From Rhodobium orientis (lineage in GTDB: Bacteria > Pseudomonadota > Alphaproteobacteria > Rhizobiales > Rhodobiaceae): a DNA stretch of 55,000 nt. The number at the start of each line of letters is the position of its first letter. Within the stretch, counting starts at the first letter, position 1. The notes beneath the pieces were generated by a model that saw only the letters and a list, made by a program, of their open reading frames with translations, ran no database searches and had not been told where the DNA came from. This document shows positions 8,440 through 16,982 of this stretch, in pieces. The stretch lies in contig NZ_NPEV01000027.1 in the NCBI RefSeq assembly GCF_003258835.1, positions 1 to 55,000 of the forward strand. Reading direction: 5' to 3'. The position numbers were made by a program, and so were the translations under genes.

Positions 8440-11046
8440 ATGAGCCGCACCGACACGCCGGTCATAAGCACGCCTTCCTATGCCATCGCCTCGCGCTTTG
8501 CCTTTCGCGAGCTGCGCGGCGGCCTGAAGGGCTTTTACGTCTTCCTCGCCTGCATCCTCCTTGGCGTTGCCACCATCGCCGGCGTCGGCTCGCTCTCGCG
8601 CGCCATGACGGAAGGCATCGCCGCGGAGGGCCAGACCATCCTCGGCGGCGACCTTGCCTTTTCCATCGTCCACCGGGAAGCGACGCCCGAGGAACGCACG
8701 TTCCTGGAAAGCCTCGGCAATATCTCCGAGGTCGCGACGCTGCGCGCCATGGCCCGCGTGCCGCAAGAGGATAGCGATGCCAACCGACAGGCCCTCGTCG
8801 AGGTCAAGGCCATCGACGGCCCCTACCCGCTCTACGGCACCCTCGACCTCGAAGACGGCGGCAACGTCCACGACCGCCTCGGCGCGGCCGGAAGCAATGC
8901 GGACGGCACGATCTGGGGTGCGGCGGTCGACCCGACCCTGCTCGCCCGGCTCGGGCTTCAAAAAGGCGACACCCTCTCCCTCGGCCGCACCACGCTGAAG
9001 GTCACCGGCGTCATCGCCGGCGAGCCGGACTTTTTGGGCTCCGGCGCCGCCTTCGGGCCGCGCCTGATGATCGGGCGCGAGGCGCTCGATGCCTCGACCC
9101 TCATCCAGCCCGGCAGCCTGGTGCGCTGGCGCTACCGGGTGAGGCTGGCGGAGAACCGCGTCGCCAGCGAGGCGGAAATCGCCGCCGCCACCGAGCGCGC
9201 CAAGGAGCGCTTTCCGGACGCCGGCTGGCGCATCCGTTCCCGCGCCAACGCCGCGCCGGGCCTTTCCGTCAACATCAAGCGCCTCGCCCAGTTCCTGACG
9301 CTGGTCGGCCTCACCGCCCTCGTCGTCGGCGGCGTCGGCATCGCCAATGCGGTGCGCTCCCACCTCGACGGAAGGCGCGAGGTCATCGCCACCTTCAAAT
9401 GCCTCGGCGCGGACGGCGATTTCGTCTTCAAGGTCTATCTGGTGCAGATCCTGGCGATCGCGCTCATCGGCATCGCAGTCGGCCTCGTAATCGGCGCCAT
9501 CCTGCCGAATGTGGCCGGCGCGCTGCTCGCCGACATATTGCCCTTCAAGACCGCCTTCGGCGTCTATCCGCGCGAACTGCTGCTGGCGCTCGTCTACGGC
9601 GTGCTGACGACGCTGACCTTTGCCGTCTGGCCGCTCGGACGCGCCCACGACGTCCCGCCGACCGCCCTTTTCCGCGACCACGTTGCCGCCAGCCGCACGC
9701 TGCCGCGCTGGCGCTATGTCGTCGCAACGGGCGCTGCCGTCGTCGCCCTGACGCTGATCGCCGTCACCCTTGCCGAGGACCGGCGCATCGCCCTCATCTA
9801 TGTCGCGGCGACCCTCGTCGCCTTCGCGATCCTGAGGCTCGTCGCCGTCGGCGTCATGGCGCTCGCCCGCGCCGTACCGCGGCCGCGTCGCACCGAGCTC
9901 CGGCTCGCCGTCGCCAACATCCATCGCCCCGGCGCGCTGACGCCGACCGTGGTGCTGTCCCTCGGCCTCGGCCTTGCCCTCATCGTCACGCTCGCCCTGA
10001 TCGACGGCAATCTGCGCCGCGAGCTCACCTCCGACCTGCCGGAGCAGGCGCCGAGCTTCTTCTTCATCGACATCCAGACCGCCGAGGTCCCCGCCTTCGA
10101 AGAGCTGCTTGCCCGCGTTGCGCCGGACGGAAAGCAGGAGCGCGTGCCGATGCTGCGCGGCCGCATCACGAAGCTGAACGGCACCCCGGCGAGCGAATAC
10201 GAGGCAGAACCCGGCGCGCGCTGGGTGCTGCGCGGCGACCGCGGCATCACCTACGACGCCGATCCGCCCCGGAACACCGAAATCCTGTCGGGCACCTGGT
10301 GGCCGAAGGATTATCAGGGCGAGCCGCTGGTCTCCTTTGCCGCCGAGCTTGCCGGCGAACTGGGCCTCAAGGTCGGCGACACCATCACCGTCAACGTCCT
10401 CGGTCGCGAGATCACAGCGCGGATCGCCAATCTGCGCACGGTCGAGTGGCGCTCGCTGTCGATCAACTTCGTCATGGTGTTCTCGCCCAACACCTTCGCC
10501 GGCGCGCCGCACCCGCATCTCGCCACCCTGACCTTCCCGGACGGCGGCACGCGCGAGAAGGAAATGGCGGTGCTGCGCGCCGTCAGCGATGCCTTCCCGA
10601 CGGTGACGGCGGTGCGCGTCAAGGACGCGCTGACCATGGTCAACGACCTCGTCGGCAAGCTGGCGCTGGCTATCCGTTCGGCCGCCAGCATCACGCTGAT
10701 CGCCAGCGTCCTAGTGCTCGCCGGCGCACTCGCCAGCGGCCACCGCCACCGCATCTACGACGCCGTCATCCTGAAGACCCTTGGTGCCACGCGAATGCGC
10801 CTGATCGCCGCCTTCGGCCTGGAATATCTGCTGATCGGCCTTGCCACCGCCATCTTCGGCGTCGTTGCCGGCGCGCTCGCCGCCTGGGCGGTGCTGACCG
10901 GGGTCATGAACATGGGCTTCACCTTCCTGCCGGAGGTCGCCGCGACCTCGGCCTTGGGCGCCCTCATCGTCACCCTCGCCTTCGGCCTGTTCGGCACCTG
11001 GCGGGTGCTCGGCGAAAAACCGGCACCGGTGCTGCGCAATCTTTGA
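8440..11046 (+). CDS. FtsX/MacB-type ABC transporter permease, YbbP-like
   Basis: An 868-residue inner-membrane permease with the YbbP architecture: an N-terminal membrane helix (about 28-50), a large periplasmic domain (about 50-280), three helices with an FtsX domain (about 290-415), a further helix pair and a second periplasmic domain, then a C-terminal FtsX domain (about 750-860) ending in VLGEKPAPVLRNL. It forms the channel partner of the ATPase just upstream and sits beside two secreted esterases, as in the enterobacterial tesA-ybbA-ybbP locus. The transported substrate is unknown; lipid handling is a reasonable guess from the esterase link. Confidence 0.9.
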   Translation: MSRTDTPVISTPSYAIASRFAFRELRGGLKGFYVFLACILLGVATIAGVGSLSRAMTEGIAAEGQTILGGDLAFSIVHREATPEERTFLESLGNISEVATLRAMARVPQEDSDANRQALVEVKAIDGPYPLYGTLDLEDGGNVHDRLGAAGSNADGTIWGAAVDPTLLARLGLQKGDTLSLGRTTLKVTGVIAGEPDFLGSGAAFGPRLMIGREALDASTLIQPGSLVRWRYRVRLAENRVASEAEIAAATERAKERFPDAGWRIRSRANAAPGLSVNIKRLAQFLTLVGLTALVVGGVGIANAVRSHLDGRREVIATFKCLGADGDFVFKVYLVQILAIALIGIAVGLVIGAILPNVAGALLADILPFKTAFGVYPRELLLALVYGVLTTLTFAVWPLGRAHDVPPTALFRDHVAASRTLPRWRYVVATGAAVVALTLIAVTLAEDRRIALIYVAATLVAFAILRLVAVGVMALARAVPRPRRTELRLAVANIHRPGALTPTVVLSLGLGLALIVTLALIDGNLRRELTSDLPEQAPSFFFIDIQTAEVPAFEELLARVAPDGKQERVPMLRGRITKLNGTPASEYEAEPGARWVLRGDRGITYDADPPRNTEILSGTWWPKDYQGEPLVSFAAELAGELGLKVGDTITVNVLGREITARIANLRTVEWRSLSINFVMVFSPNTFAGAPHPHLATLTFPDGGTREKEMAVLRAVSDAFPTVTAVRVKDALTMVNDLVGKLALAIRSAASITLIASVLVLAGALASGHRHRIYDAVILKTLGATRMRLIAAFGLEYLLIGLATAIFGVVAGALAAWAVLTGVMNMGFTFLPEVAATSALGALIVTLAFGLFGTWRVLGEKPAPVLRNL

Positions 11047-11147
11047 TCGCGGCCGGCGCCGCTGGCACGTCTCTAACTATCTGGTCTCGCGAAAGAAAAA
11101 AGGTTACGGCCAGGACCGCTTTCAGCTTTGGATCACCACAGTGAAAA

Positions 11148-11174
11148 GCTTTCGCAAATGTAATGCGCGAAAGC
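11148..11174. repeat. Inverted repeat upstream of the BI-1 gene
   Basis: GCTTTCGC at 11148-11155 is matched by its exact reverse complement GCGAAAGC at 11167-11174, with an 11-base loop. It lies 100 bases before the BI-1 start, in a 227-base spacer that is otherwise featureless to me. It may be an operator or an RNA hairpin in the 5' leader. No T-run follows, so it is not a standard terminator. Confidence 0.4.
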
Positions 11175-11273
11175 CTTGTCCCCGGCTCCCATCGAAACCA
11201 TATTGGGAGAGAAGTCTCGGGAACCCCACGTTTTCCGGGCAAAGTTTTCTGAGCCATTCTGGAGAGGAATCGA

Positions 11274-12068
11274 ATGACTCCCAATCAAAATCCCTATGCC
11301 CGTTTCGGCACGGCGACTCGTGCGGACGCGGCCATCGACGCCGGCCTGCGGTCCTACATGCTGCAGGTCTACAACTACATGGCCATCGGCCTTGTGATCA
11401 CCGGCATTGCGGCGCTCGCCATCTTCAACCTCGCCGTCACCGGCGACGCCGGCAGCGCCGCCGTGATCAACGGCTCGCCGGTCATGGTCAAGCAGGGCGT
11501 CTTCCTGACGCAGCTCGGCCTTGCCCTCTATGCCAGCCCGCTGAAGTGGGTGGTGATCCTGGCGCCGCTCGCCATGGTCTTCTTCCTCAGCTTCCGCGTT
11601 CACAAGATGAGCGTCAGCGCGGCGCAGACGACGTTCTGGATCTATGCCGCCCTCGTCGGCATCTCGCTGTCGTCGATCTTCCTGGTCTACACCAATGGCT
11701 CGATCGCCCGCGTCTTCTTCATCACCGCGGCGTCCTTCGGTGCGCTCAGCCTTTACGGCTACACCACCAAGAAGGACCTTTCCGGCTGGGGCTCGTTCCT
11801 GTTCATGGGCCTGATCGGCATCATCATCGCCTCGCTGGTCAACTATTTCCTCGCGTCACCGGCGATGCAGTTCGCGATCTCCGTCATCGGCGTCCTCGTC
11901 TTTGCCGGCCTGACCGCCTACGACACCCAGCAGATCAAGGAGATGTACTACGAGGGCGACGACAGCGCCGTCGCCGGCCGCAAGGCCGTGATGGGCGCGC
12001 TCAGGCTCTACCTCGACTTCATCAACATGTTCATCATGCTCCTCAGCCTGTTCGGCAACCGCGAATAG
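11274..12068 (+). CDS. Bax inhibitor-1 / YccA family membrane protein
   Basis: A 264-residue protein with seven predicted membrane helices, the hallmark of the BI-1/TMBIM family. Helix 1 begins near residue 30 (YNYMAIGLVITGIAALAIF), and the C-terminal part has the diagnostic AYDTQQIKEMYYEG segment (about 218-231), with the aspartate pair region that in BsYetJ forms the pH-sensing calcium gate, followed by a final hydrophobic helix. Bacterial members act as calcium-leak channels or interact with FtsH (YccA); the role here is not known. GGAGAGGAA precedes the ATG, and a strong terminator follows. Confidence 0.93.
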   Translation: MTPNQNPYARFGTATRADAAIDAGLRSYMLQVYNYMAIGLVITGIAALAIFNLAVTGDAGSAAVINGSPVMVKQGVFLTQLGLALYASPLKWVVILAPLAMVFFLSFRVHKMSVSAAQTTFWIYAALVGISLSSIFLVYTNGSIARVFFITAASFGALSLYGYTTKKDLSGWGSFLFMGLIGIIIASLVNYFLASPAMQFAISVIGVLVFAGLTAYDTQQIKEMYYEGDDSAVAGRKAVMGALRLYLDFINMFIMLLSLFGNRE

Positions 12069-12098
12069 CGGCATCACGGACCACGATGGATACGATCA

Positions 12099-12125
12099 AG
12101 GGCGCGGATTTCCGCGCCCTTTTTC
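12099..12125 (+). terminator. Rho-independent terminator after the BI-1 gene
   Basis: AGGGCGCGGA (12099-12108) and TCCGCGCCCT (12111-12120) form a perfect 10-bp stem followed directly by TTTTT, 30 bases behind the BI-1 stop codon. It ends that single-gene transcript. Confidence 0.9.
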
Positions 12126-12207
12126 GTTGCGCCCGAGAGCTGCGCCGGGAGCGATTTTCCGCCGGCAAAAAACTTGCTAAGGAAGGCGGCCTTCCCCTGG
12201 AGCCGCC

Positions 12208-12729
12208 ATGCAGATCCGCCCGGCCACCACCGACGACCTTGAAGAAATCACCCGCATCTACGGCGAGGCCGTCGCCACCGGCACCGCGTCCTTCGAGCTG
12301 ACGCCGCCGGACGTCGTGGAAATGGCGATGCGCTGGAGCCGGCTGACCGATGCCGGCTATCCCTACCTGGTTGCGGACATCGACAGCACCATCGCCGGCT
12401 ACGCCTATGCGGGCGCCTATCGGGCACGACCCGCCTATTACGGCACGGTGGAGAACGCGATCTATGTGGACGCCGCCTTCCGCCGACGCGGCGTTGCCCG
12501 CGCCCTGATGGAGGCCGTCATCGCGGCCGCCACGGAGCGGGACTTCCGGCAGATGATCGCCGTCATCGGCGACAGCGGCAACAAAGCCTCCATCCGCCTG
12601 CACGAGACCTGCGGCTTCCGCCACATCGGCACCTTCAGAAGCGTCGGCTACAAGCACGGCCGCTGGCTCGACACGGTCCTGATGCAGCGGGAGCTCGGCG
12701 AGGGCGACGGGACGCCGCCGGGGAACTGA
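12208..12729 (+). CDS. GNAT N-acetyltransferase, phosphinothricin/methionine-sulfone acetyltransferase-like
   Basis: A 173-residue cytosolic GNAT enzyme closest in pattern to Pat/YncA (MddA), which acetylate phosphinothricin or methionine sulfone/sulfoximine with acetyl-CoA. It starts IRPATTDDLEEITRIY; the acetyl-CoA loop is RRRGVARALMEA (about 92-103), preceded by ENAIYVDAAF; the C-terminal GFRHIGTFRSVGYKHGRWLD is characteristic of the Pat group. It stands alone between a terminator and a repeat region. The natural substrate is not determined; amino-acid analogues are likely. Confidence 0.88.
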   Translation: MQIRPATTDDLEEITRIYGEAVATGTASFELTPPDVVEMAMRWSRLTDAGYPYLVADIDSTIAGYAYAGAYRARPAYYGTVENAIYVDAAFRRRGVARALMEAVIAAATERDFRQMIAVIGDSGNKASIRLHETCGFRHIGTFRSVGYKHGRWLDTVLMQRELGEGDGTPPGN

Positions 12730-12904
12730 CGGGAGCGTGCCTACGCACGCGCCATGGTCCGCCTCGTCATGCTTTGGCAGCGGGTTTCGGGCACTCCCCC
12801 GCCCTTGCCCTCTGAAGTAACCCGGGTCCAAGAGCGCTTCTTGTAGCGACTTTTAACGTCCATTCCAGTACGATACGCCGGTAATAGCCAGCAAAAGCCG
12901 CTAC

Positions 12905-12996
12905 TGGATTGCTTCGCTTCGCTCGCAATGACGTTGAGATTCCTGTGGAATGTCAGCGTCATTGCGAGGAGGCCGCAAGGCCGACGCGGCAATCCA
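12905..12996. repeat. Interspersed palindromic repeat, family A
   Basis: Two facing arms: TGGATTGCTTCGCTTCGCTC... ending in GCAATGACG at 12905-12933, and CGTCATTGCGAGGAGGCCGC... ending in CGGCAATCCA at 12957-12996. Related pairs occur at 34394-34496 and 51049-51141. The spacer 12730-13034 holds this repeat and no gene I trust; a short minus-strand frame through it is a product of the repeat. Confidence 0.8.
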
Positions 12997-13034
12997 TAGG
13001 GCGCGTGCTATGCACTCAACCGCGAGCGCCACCC

Positions 13035-13418
13035 CTACTCCACCAAACTGAGCCGCGCCTTCTTCTCGAACACTCTCAGCACATTGGCGAGGTCGTGGCC
13101 GCGCTTGAGAATCGCGCCGCCGGCGGCAACGACGCTGTAGGCGCCCTGGCGCCGGGCCAGCTTCGGGTTCTTCTCGATACGGTAGAGCGGCATTTCGCTG
13201 GTCCGCCGGAAGATCGAAAAAACCGCCCTGTCGCGCAAATGGTCGATGGCGTAGTCGCGCCATTCCCCCTCCGCGACCCGGCGGCCGTAGAGCCTGAGGA
13301 TCAGATCCAGTTCCTTGCGGTTGAAGGATATCTGTATCGGCTGCTGCTGTGCGCTCCGGGCGGCGGCGGGAAGAAGTCTGCTGCCGCCGTATCGCTCGCT
13401 TGGCTCGACGTCGCTCAT
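13035..13418 (-). CDS. DUF2794 domain-containing protein
   Basis: A 127-residue protein of the alphaproteobacterial DUF2794 family. The family core is clear from about residue 30: ISFNRKELDLILRLYG, then EWRDYAIDHLRDRAVFSIFRR, then MPLYRIEKNPKLARRQGAYSVV. It is probably cytosolic and basic. The ATG at 13418 is chosen because GGGAGG precedes it; longer readings add unrelated N-terminal residues. Function is unknown. It is divergent from the candidate ncRNA and htpG. Confidence 0.88.
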   Translation of the reverse strand: MSDVEPSERYGGSRLLPAAARSAQQQPIQISFNRKELDLILRLYGRRVAEGEWRDYAIDHLRDRAVFSIFRRTSEMPLYRIEKNPKLARRQGAYSVVAAGGAILKRGHDLANVLRVFEKKARLSLVE

Positions 13419-13482
13419 TGCGCCTCCCTGCGGTCTTGCTCGACGCATGATCGCGGGCTTGGCGAAACGTTTCAAGAGAGGA

Positions 13483-13511
13483 TTGTTCGCCGGTTAGCAA
13501 AACAGTTATAA
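13483..13511 (+). promoter_or_regulatory. Sigma-70-type promoter for the candidate ncRNA
   Basis: TTGTTC at 13483-13488 and TTATAA at 13506-13511 are separated by 17 bases, the optimal spacing. A start point near 13518 would put the transcript just ahead of the structured region and its terminator. Confidence 0.5.
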
Positions 13512-13517
13512 AAAATC

Positions 13518-13726
13518 ACAGTTTCGCCAGAATCCAGCCCTTGCGAAACCACTTTGGACCCCCACATTGAGATTGTTGCCTCAGACGGCCCGGTTCGGCG
13601 AGGACTTCGGAAATTTCAGCCCCCCAGCCCCCCGGGGTCGTGCGTTGAACCGGGCCACTCTTCGACGGCAACACCAATCCCCGAACAAGACCTTCAAGCA
13701 GGCCGGCCCGTCGCCGGCCCTTTTTT
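13518..13726 (+). ncRNA. Candidate structured small RNA, about 205 nt
   Basis: Between the divergent DUF2794 and htpG genes lies a promoter-to-terminator unit with no ORF. It has a 5' hairpin GTTTCGC (13521-13527) / GCGAAAC (13543-13549), then a long interrupted hairpin: GATTGTTGCC (13571-13580) pairs with GGCAA (13667-13671) and CAATC (13675-13679), an internal bubble follows, then a perfect 10-bp helix GGCCCGGTTC (13587-13596) / GAACCGGGCC (13647-13656). It ends in a GC hairpin with six T. A long rod with a central bubble is the shape of 6S RNA, but I cannot match the sequence to 6S from memory, so it is left unnamed. It could also be a leader of htpG. Confidence 0.5.
13701..13726 (+). terminator. 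Rho-independent terminator of the candidate ncRNA
   Basis: GGCCGGC (13701-13707) pairs with GCCGGCC (13713-13719), followed by CTTTTTT. It lies 155 bases before htpG with no plus-strand gene ahead of it, which is the main reason to suspect an RNA gene or attenuated leader here. Confidence 0.75.
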
Positions 13727-13764
13727 ATGGCCGCCGGCACCGCGCCGCGGATCCGCCGCCCGCG

Positions 13765-13795
13765 CTTGATTTTCCGTTCCCCACAACCGATATCT
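13765..13795 (+). promoter_or_regulatory. Possible heat-shock (RpoH-type) promoter of htpG
   Basis: CTTGAT at 13765-13770 and CCGATATCT at 13787-13795 resemble the alphaproteobacterial sigma-32 pattern (CTTG, about 18 bases, CYTAT-T). The position, about 90 bases before htpG, and the heat-shock nature of the gene support it, but the -10 match is imperfect. Confidence 0.4.
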
Positions 13796-13881
13796 CAGCC
13801 CGTCGCCGCGCCCGCGCAGGAAAGCTCTAGGCTGCGCCGGAGCGCGCCCGTTTTTCGATTTTTTCAGACAGCCAAACCGGA

Positions 13882-15801
13882 ATGACCATGAACGAGACCA
13901 AAGACACAGAGACCGCTGGCACCGCCGAGACGCTGAGCTTTGAGGCCGAAGTCTCGCGCCTGCTCCATCTGATGGTGCACTCGGTCTATTCCAACAAGGA
14001 CATCTTCCTGCGCGAGCTGATCTCCAATGCGGCCGATGCCTGCGAGCGCCTGCGGCACCTGTCCGTGACCGACGCCAGCCTCGTCGCCGATGATCCGGCC
14101 TTCCGCATCCTGCTCGCCGCCGACAAGGAGGCCGGCACGCTGACCGTTGCCGACAACGGCATCGGCATGGACCACGGCGAGCTGATCGCCAATCTCGGCA
14201 CCATCGCCCGCTCCGGCACCCGCGCCTTCCTGGAGGGCCTGGAAAAGACCGAGGACCGCAGCGCCCTCATCGGCCAGTTCGGCGTCGGCTTCTATGCCTC
14301 CTTCATGGTCGCCGACAAGGTCGAGGTGGTGAGCCGGCGCGCCGGCGACGACCGCGCCTGGTCGTGGAAATCCGACGGCCTCGGCACCTTCACCGTCGAG
14401 GAAGCGCCGCTGGAAGCCGCGCCCGCCAGGGGCACACGCGTCGTCCTCCACCTCAACGAGGAGTCCAGGGACTACGCCAAGGAAGGCACCATCGAGCGCA
14501 TCGTCCGGGAATACTCCGCCCATGTGCCGATCCCGATCGTGCTGGCGCTGGGCGGAGAGAGCGGCGGTGAGGGCGAGGAGCGCCAGCTCGCCGACGGCTC
14601 GGCCCTGTGGCGCAAGCCGAAATCGGAGGTCAAGCCGGAGGAGCTGAAGGATTTTTATGGCCATATCGGCGGCCAGTACGACGACCCGGCGATCACCGTC
14701 CACTACCGGGCCGAAGGCCGGCAGGAATATTCCGTCCTCCTCTTCGTGCCCTCGTCGAAGCCGTTCGACCTGTTCGATCCCAACCGCAAGGGCCGGGTGA
14801 AGCTCTATGTCCGCCGCGTCTTCATCACCGACGATGCGGAGATCCTGCCGCCCTGGCTGCGCTTCGTGCGCGGCGTTGTCGACAGCGACGACCTGCCGCT
14901 CAACCTTTCCCGCGAGATGCTGCAGAACAATCCGGTGCTCGACGCCATCCGCCGCGGCGTCACCAACCGGGTGATTTCCGAACTGGAGAAATGCGCGGAA
15001 AAGGACGCCGAGACCTACGCAAAGGTCTGGGATGCCTTCGGCCCGGTCATCAAGGAAGGCATCTACGAGGACCCGGAAAAGCGCGACGCCCTCTTCAAGC
15101 TCGCCCGCTTCCGCACCACGAAATCCGGCGACGGCTGGCGCACGCTTGCCGAGATCGTCGCCGATCTGAAGGAAAACCAGACCGCGCTCTACTATGCGCT
15201 CGGCGACGACCTTTCGACCCTGAAGAGGAGCCCGCACCTTGAGGGCTACCGCGCCCGCGATGTCGAAGTGCTGCTGCTCGCCGATCCGGTCGATGCGTTC
15301 TGGGTGAGGACCGCCCTCGGCTATGACGGAAAGCCGTTCCAATCGGTGACGCAAGGGGTGGCCGACCTCGACAAGATCGCCCTTCCGGAGGACGAAAAGC
15401 CGAAAGAGGAGGCCGCCGAAGCCGGCGAGACCGCGTCCCTTGTCACGGCCCTGAAAGCCAGCCTCGGCGAAGCGGTCAGCGACGTGCGCGCCTCGGAACG
15501 CCTGTCGCAGAGCCCGGTCTGCCTCGTCGCCCCCGATCTCGGCTACGACCGCCAGCTCGAAAAGCTGCTCGCCCAGCAGGAGGGCGCGATGCTCTCCAAG
15601 CCGATCCTGGAGATCAACCCGCGCCACGCCATGATCAAATCGCTGGCGGCCAAGACGGCGTCCGGCGACAAGGCGGCAGCCGGCGAAGCGGCGGAGCTCC
15701 TCTTCGGCCTTGCTCGCATCCTCGACGGCGAGGCCCCGGCCGACCCGGTGGAGTTTTCGGCAAAGCTGACGGCGCTGATGACCGACCGGTTCGCGGGATA
15801 G
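13882..15801 (+). CDS. htpG: Molecular chaperone HtpG (bacterial Hsp90)
   Basis: A 639-residue homodimeric ATP-dependent chaperone of the cytosol. The N-terminal GHKL ATPase has ELISNAADACERLR (about 47-60), DNGIGM (about 91-96) and GQFGVGFYASFMVA (about 131-144); the middle domain includes the RRVFITDD and LNLSREMLQ segments with the catalytic arginine region; a C-terminal dimerisation domain ends without the eukaryotic MEEVD tail. Length is normal for the family. A second in-frame ATG six bases on (13888) is an alternative start. The stop lies 3 bases from the end of the convergent AraC gene. Confidence 0.96.
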   Translation: MTMNETKDTETAGTAETLSFEAEVSRLLHLMVHSVYSNKDIFLRELISNAADACERLRHLSVTDASLVADDPAFRILLAADKEAGTLTVADNGIGMDHGELIANLGTIARSGTRAFLEGLEKTEDRSALIGQFGVGFYASFMVADKVEVVSRRAGDDRAWSWKSDGLGTFTVEEAPLEAAPARGTRVVLHLNEESRDYAKEGTIERIVREYSAHVPIPIVLALGGESGGEGEERQLADGSALWRKPKSEVKPEELKDFYGHIGGQYDDPAITVHYRAEGRQEYSVLLFVPSSKPFDLFDPNRKGRVKLYVRRVFITDDAEILPPWLRFVRGVVDSDDLPLNLSREMLQNNPVLDAIRRGVTNRVISELEKCAEKDAETYAKVWDAFGPVIKEGIYEDPEKRDALFKLARFRTTKSGDGWRTLAEIVADLKENQTALYYALGDDLSTLKRSPHLEGYRARDVEVLLLADPVDAFWVRTALGYDGKPFQSVTQGVADLDKIALPEDEKPKEEAAEAGETASLVTALKASLGEAVSDVRASERLSQSPVCLVAPDLGYDRQLEKLLAQQEGAMLSKPILEINPRHAMIKSLAAKTASGDKAAAGEAAELLFGLARILDGEAPADPVEFSAKLTALMTDRFAG

Positions 15802-15804
15802 GGA

Positions 15805-16731
15805 TCACGCATCCGCCTGCAACATCTCCGCGAGCCGGCGCGGGTCGCGGTCGCCGAGGTCGCGGAGCGCGGCGGCGTCCCGTCCCGGCGGGGCGCCGAA
15901 CAGGCGCGCATATTCCCGGCTGAACTGGGACGGGCTTTCGTAGCCGACGGTAAAGGCCACATGGGCCGCGTCGCCGCGCTGGGAGACCAGCAGCCGGCGC
16001 GCCTCCTGCAGGCGGATCTGCTTCTGGTATTGCAGCGGCGTCATCGCCGTCACCGTCTTGAAATGGCGGTGGAACGAGGCGGTGCTCATGCCGGCGATGT
16101 CGGCCAGCGCCTCGATGCGCAACGCCTCCGAATAGCCGTTGCGGATCGCGGCAATCGCCCGGCCGATCTGCGACAACCGGCTGTCGGAAAGCGCGATCTG
16201 GCGCAGCATGGCGCCCTTTTCCCCCTTCAGCAGCCGGTAGAGGATTTCCCGTTCGAACAGCGGCGCCAGCACCGGAATGTCGCCGGGCGTATCGAGCAGG
16301 GAGACGAGCCGCACCACCGGGTCCAGCACGTCGCCCGGCAGGGTCGCGACCGAAAGGCCGGCAAGCGGCGGCGCCTCGGTATCGCGCCGTTCCGGCAGCG
16401 ACAGCAGGAGTTCGGCCAGCACCGCCGGATCGAGCCGTAGCGAGAACGACAGGAACGGCCGGTCCCGGCGCGCCTCGGTGATCCGCCCGCAGACGGGCAG
16501 GTCGATGGACGCCACCACATAGCGGCCGGCCTCATAGGCGAACACCCTGTCGCCGAGCGTCACTTCCTTCGCCCCTTGCGCAATGACGCACAGGAACGGC
16601 TCATAGATGACGCGATTGGGCAGCGTCTCGCTCACCGAGCTGACGAGAGAGACGCCGGGGATCGGTGTCTCCACCCGCCCGTCGCTGGAATGCCGGCCCA
16701 TCACGGCGGCAAGGTCTTGAAGGGTGGCCAT
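15805..16731 (-). CDS. AraC-family transcriptional regulator
   Basis: A 308-residue regulator with an AraC N-terminal sensing domain (about 20-185; VIYEPFLCVIAQGAKEVTLG and YEAGRYVVASIDLPVCG are typical of this subgroup) and a C-terminal pair of helix-turn-helix motifs (about 200-290; LADIAGMSTASFHRHFK and VAFTVGYESPSQFSREYARLFG). The start is the ATG at 16731, preceded by AGGAG. It is divergent from an aldo/keto reductase 251 bases away, and AraC members of this type often control such a neighbouring oxidoreductase. That target is an inference. Confidence 0.92.
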   Translation of the reverse strand: MATLQDLAAVMGRHSSDGRVETPIPGVSLVSSVSETLPNRVIYEPFLCVIAQGAKEVTLGDRVFAYEAGRYVVASIDLPVCGRITEARRDRPFLSFSLRLDPAVLAELLLSLPERRDTEAPPLAGLSVATLPGDVLDPVVRLVSLLDTPGDIPVLAPLFEREILYRLLKGEKGAMLRQIALSDSRLSQIGRAIAAIRNGYSEALRIEALADIAGMSTASFHRHFKTVTAMTPLQYQKQIRLQEARRLLVSQRGDAAHVAFTVGYESPSQFSREYARLFGAPPGRDAAALRDLGDRDPRRLAEMLQADA

Positions 16732-16982
16732 CTGCTGTCTCCTGCGGGGTCCCTGTGAGACTGGCGCCGATCGGGCAAGGAGGCAAGGCTTCGGGGTGCG
16801 AAATGACGCCCCTGTGAGAGGATCGGGCAAGAAACGAAGAGCATCTGTCTATCGCCGCCGGGCGATGCGCCCCATTTCAGGGACAGCCCGGCGCGGCGCC
16901 ACCCGATTCCCCATTTTCCCAAACCGCCCTTCCCCGGTCCGCCGGCCGGCACATCATCTCTCACCAACCAGAGGATATCCCG

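Noticed and set aside
8203-10518. A 771-codon minus-strand frame opposite the ABC transporter
   Set aside because: Rich in Asp, Arg, Gly and His as expected of the complement of GC-rich coding sequence; the plus strand has clear FtsX and ATPase motifs.
12741-12992. Minus-strand short frame containing VIASEAKQSS
   Set aside because: This peptide is a translation of the family A repeat and appears wherever such repeats occur; not a gene.
13518-13726. Naming the candidate ncRNA as 6S, SRP RNA or RNase P RNA
   Set aside because: The shape suits 6S, but I cannot confirm the sequence; the conserved SRP (GGAAGGAAGCAG) and RNase P signatures are absent.
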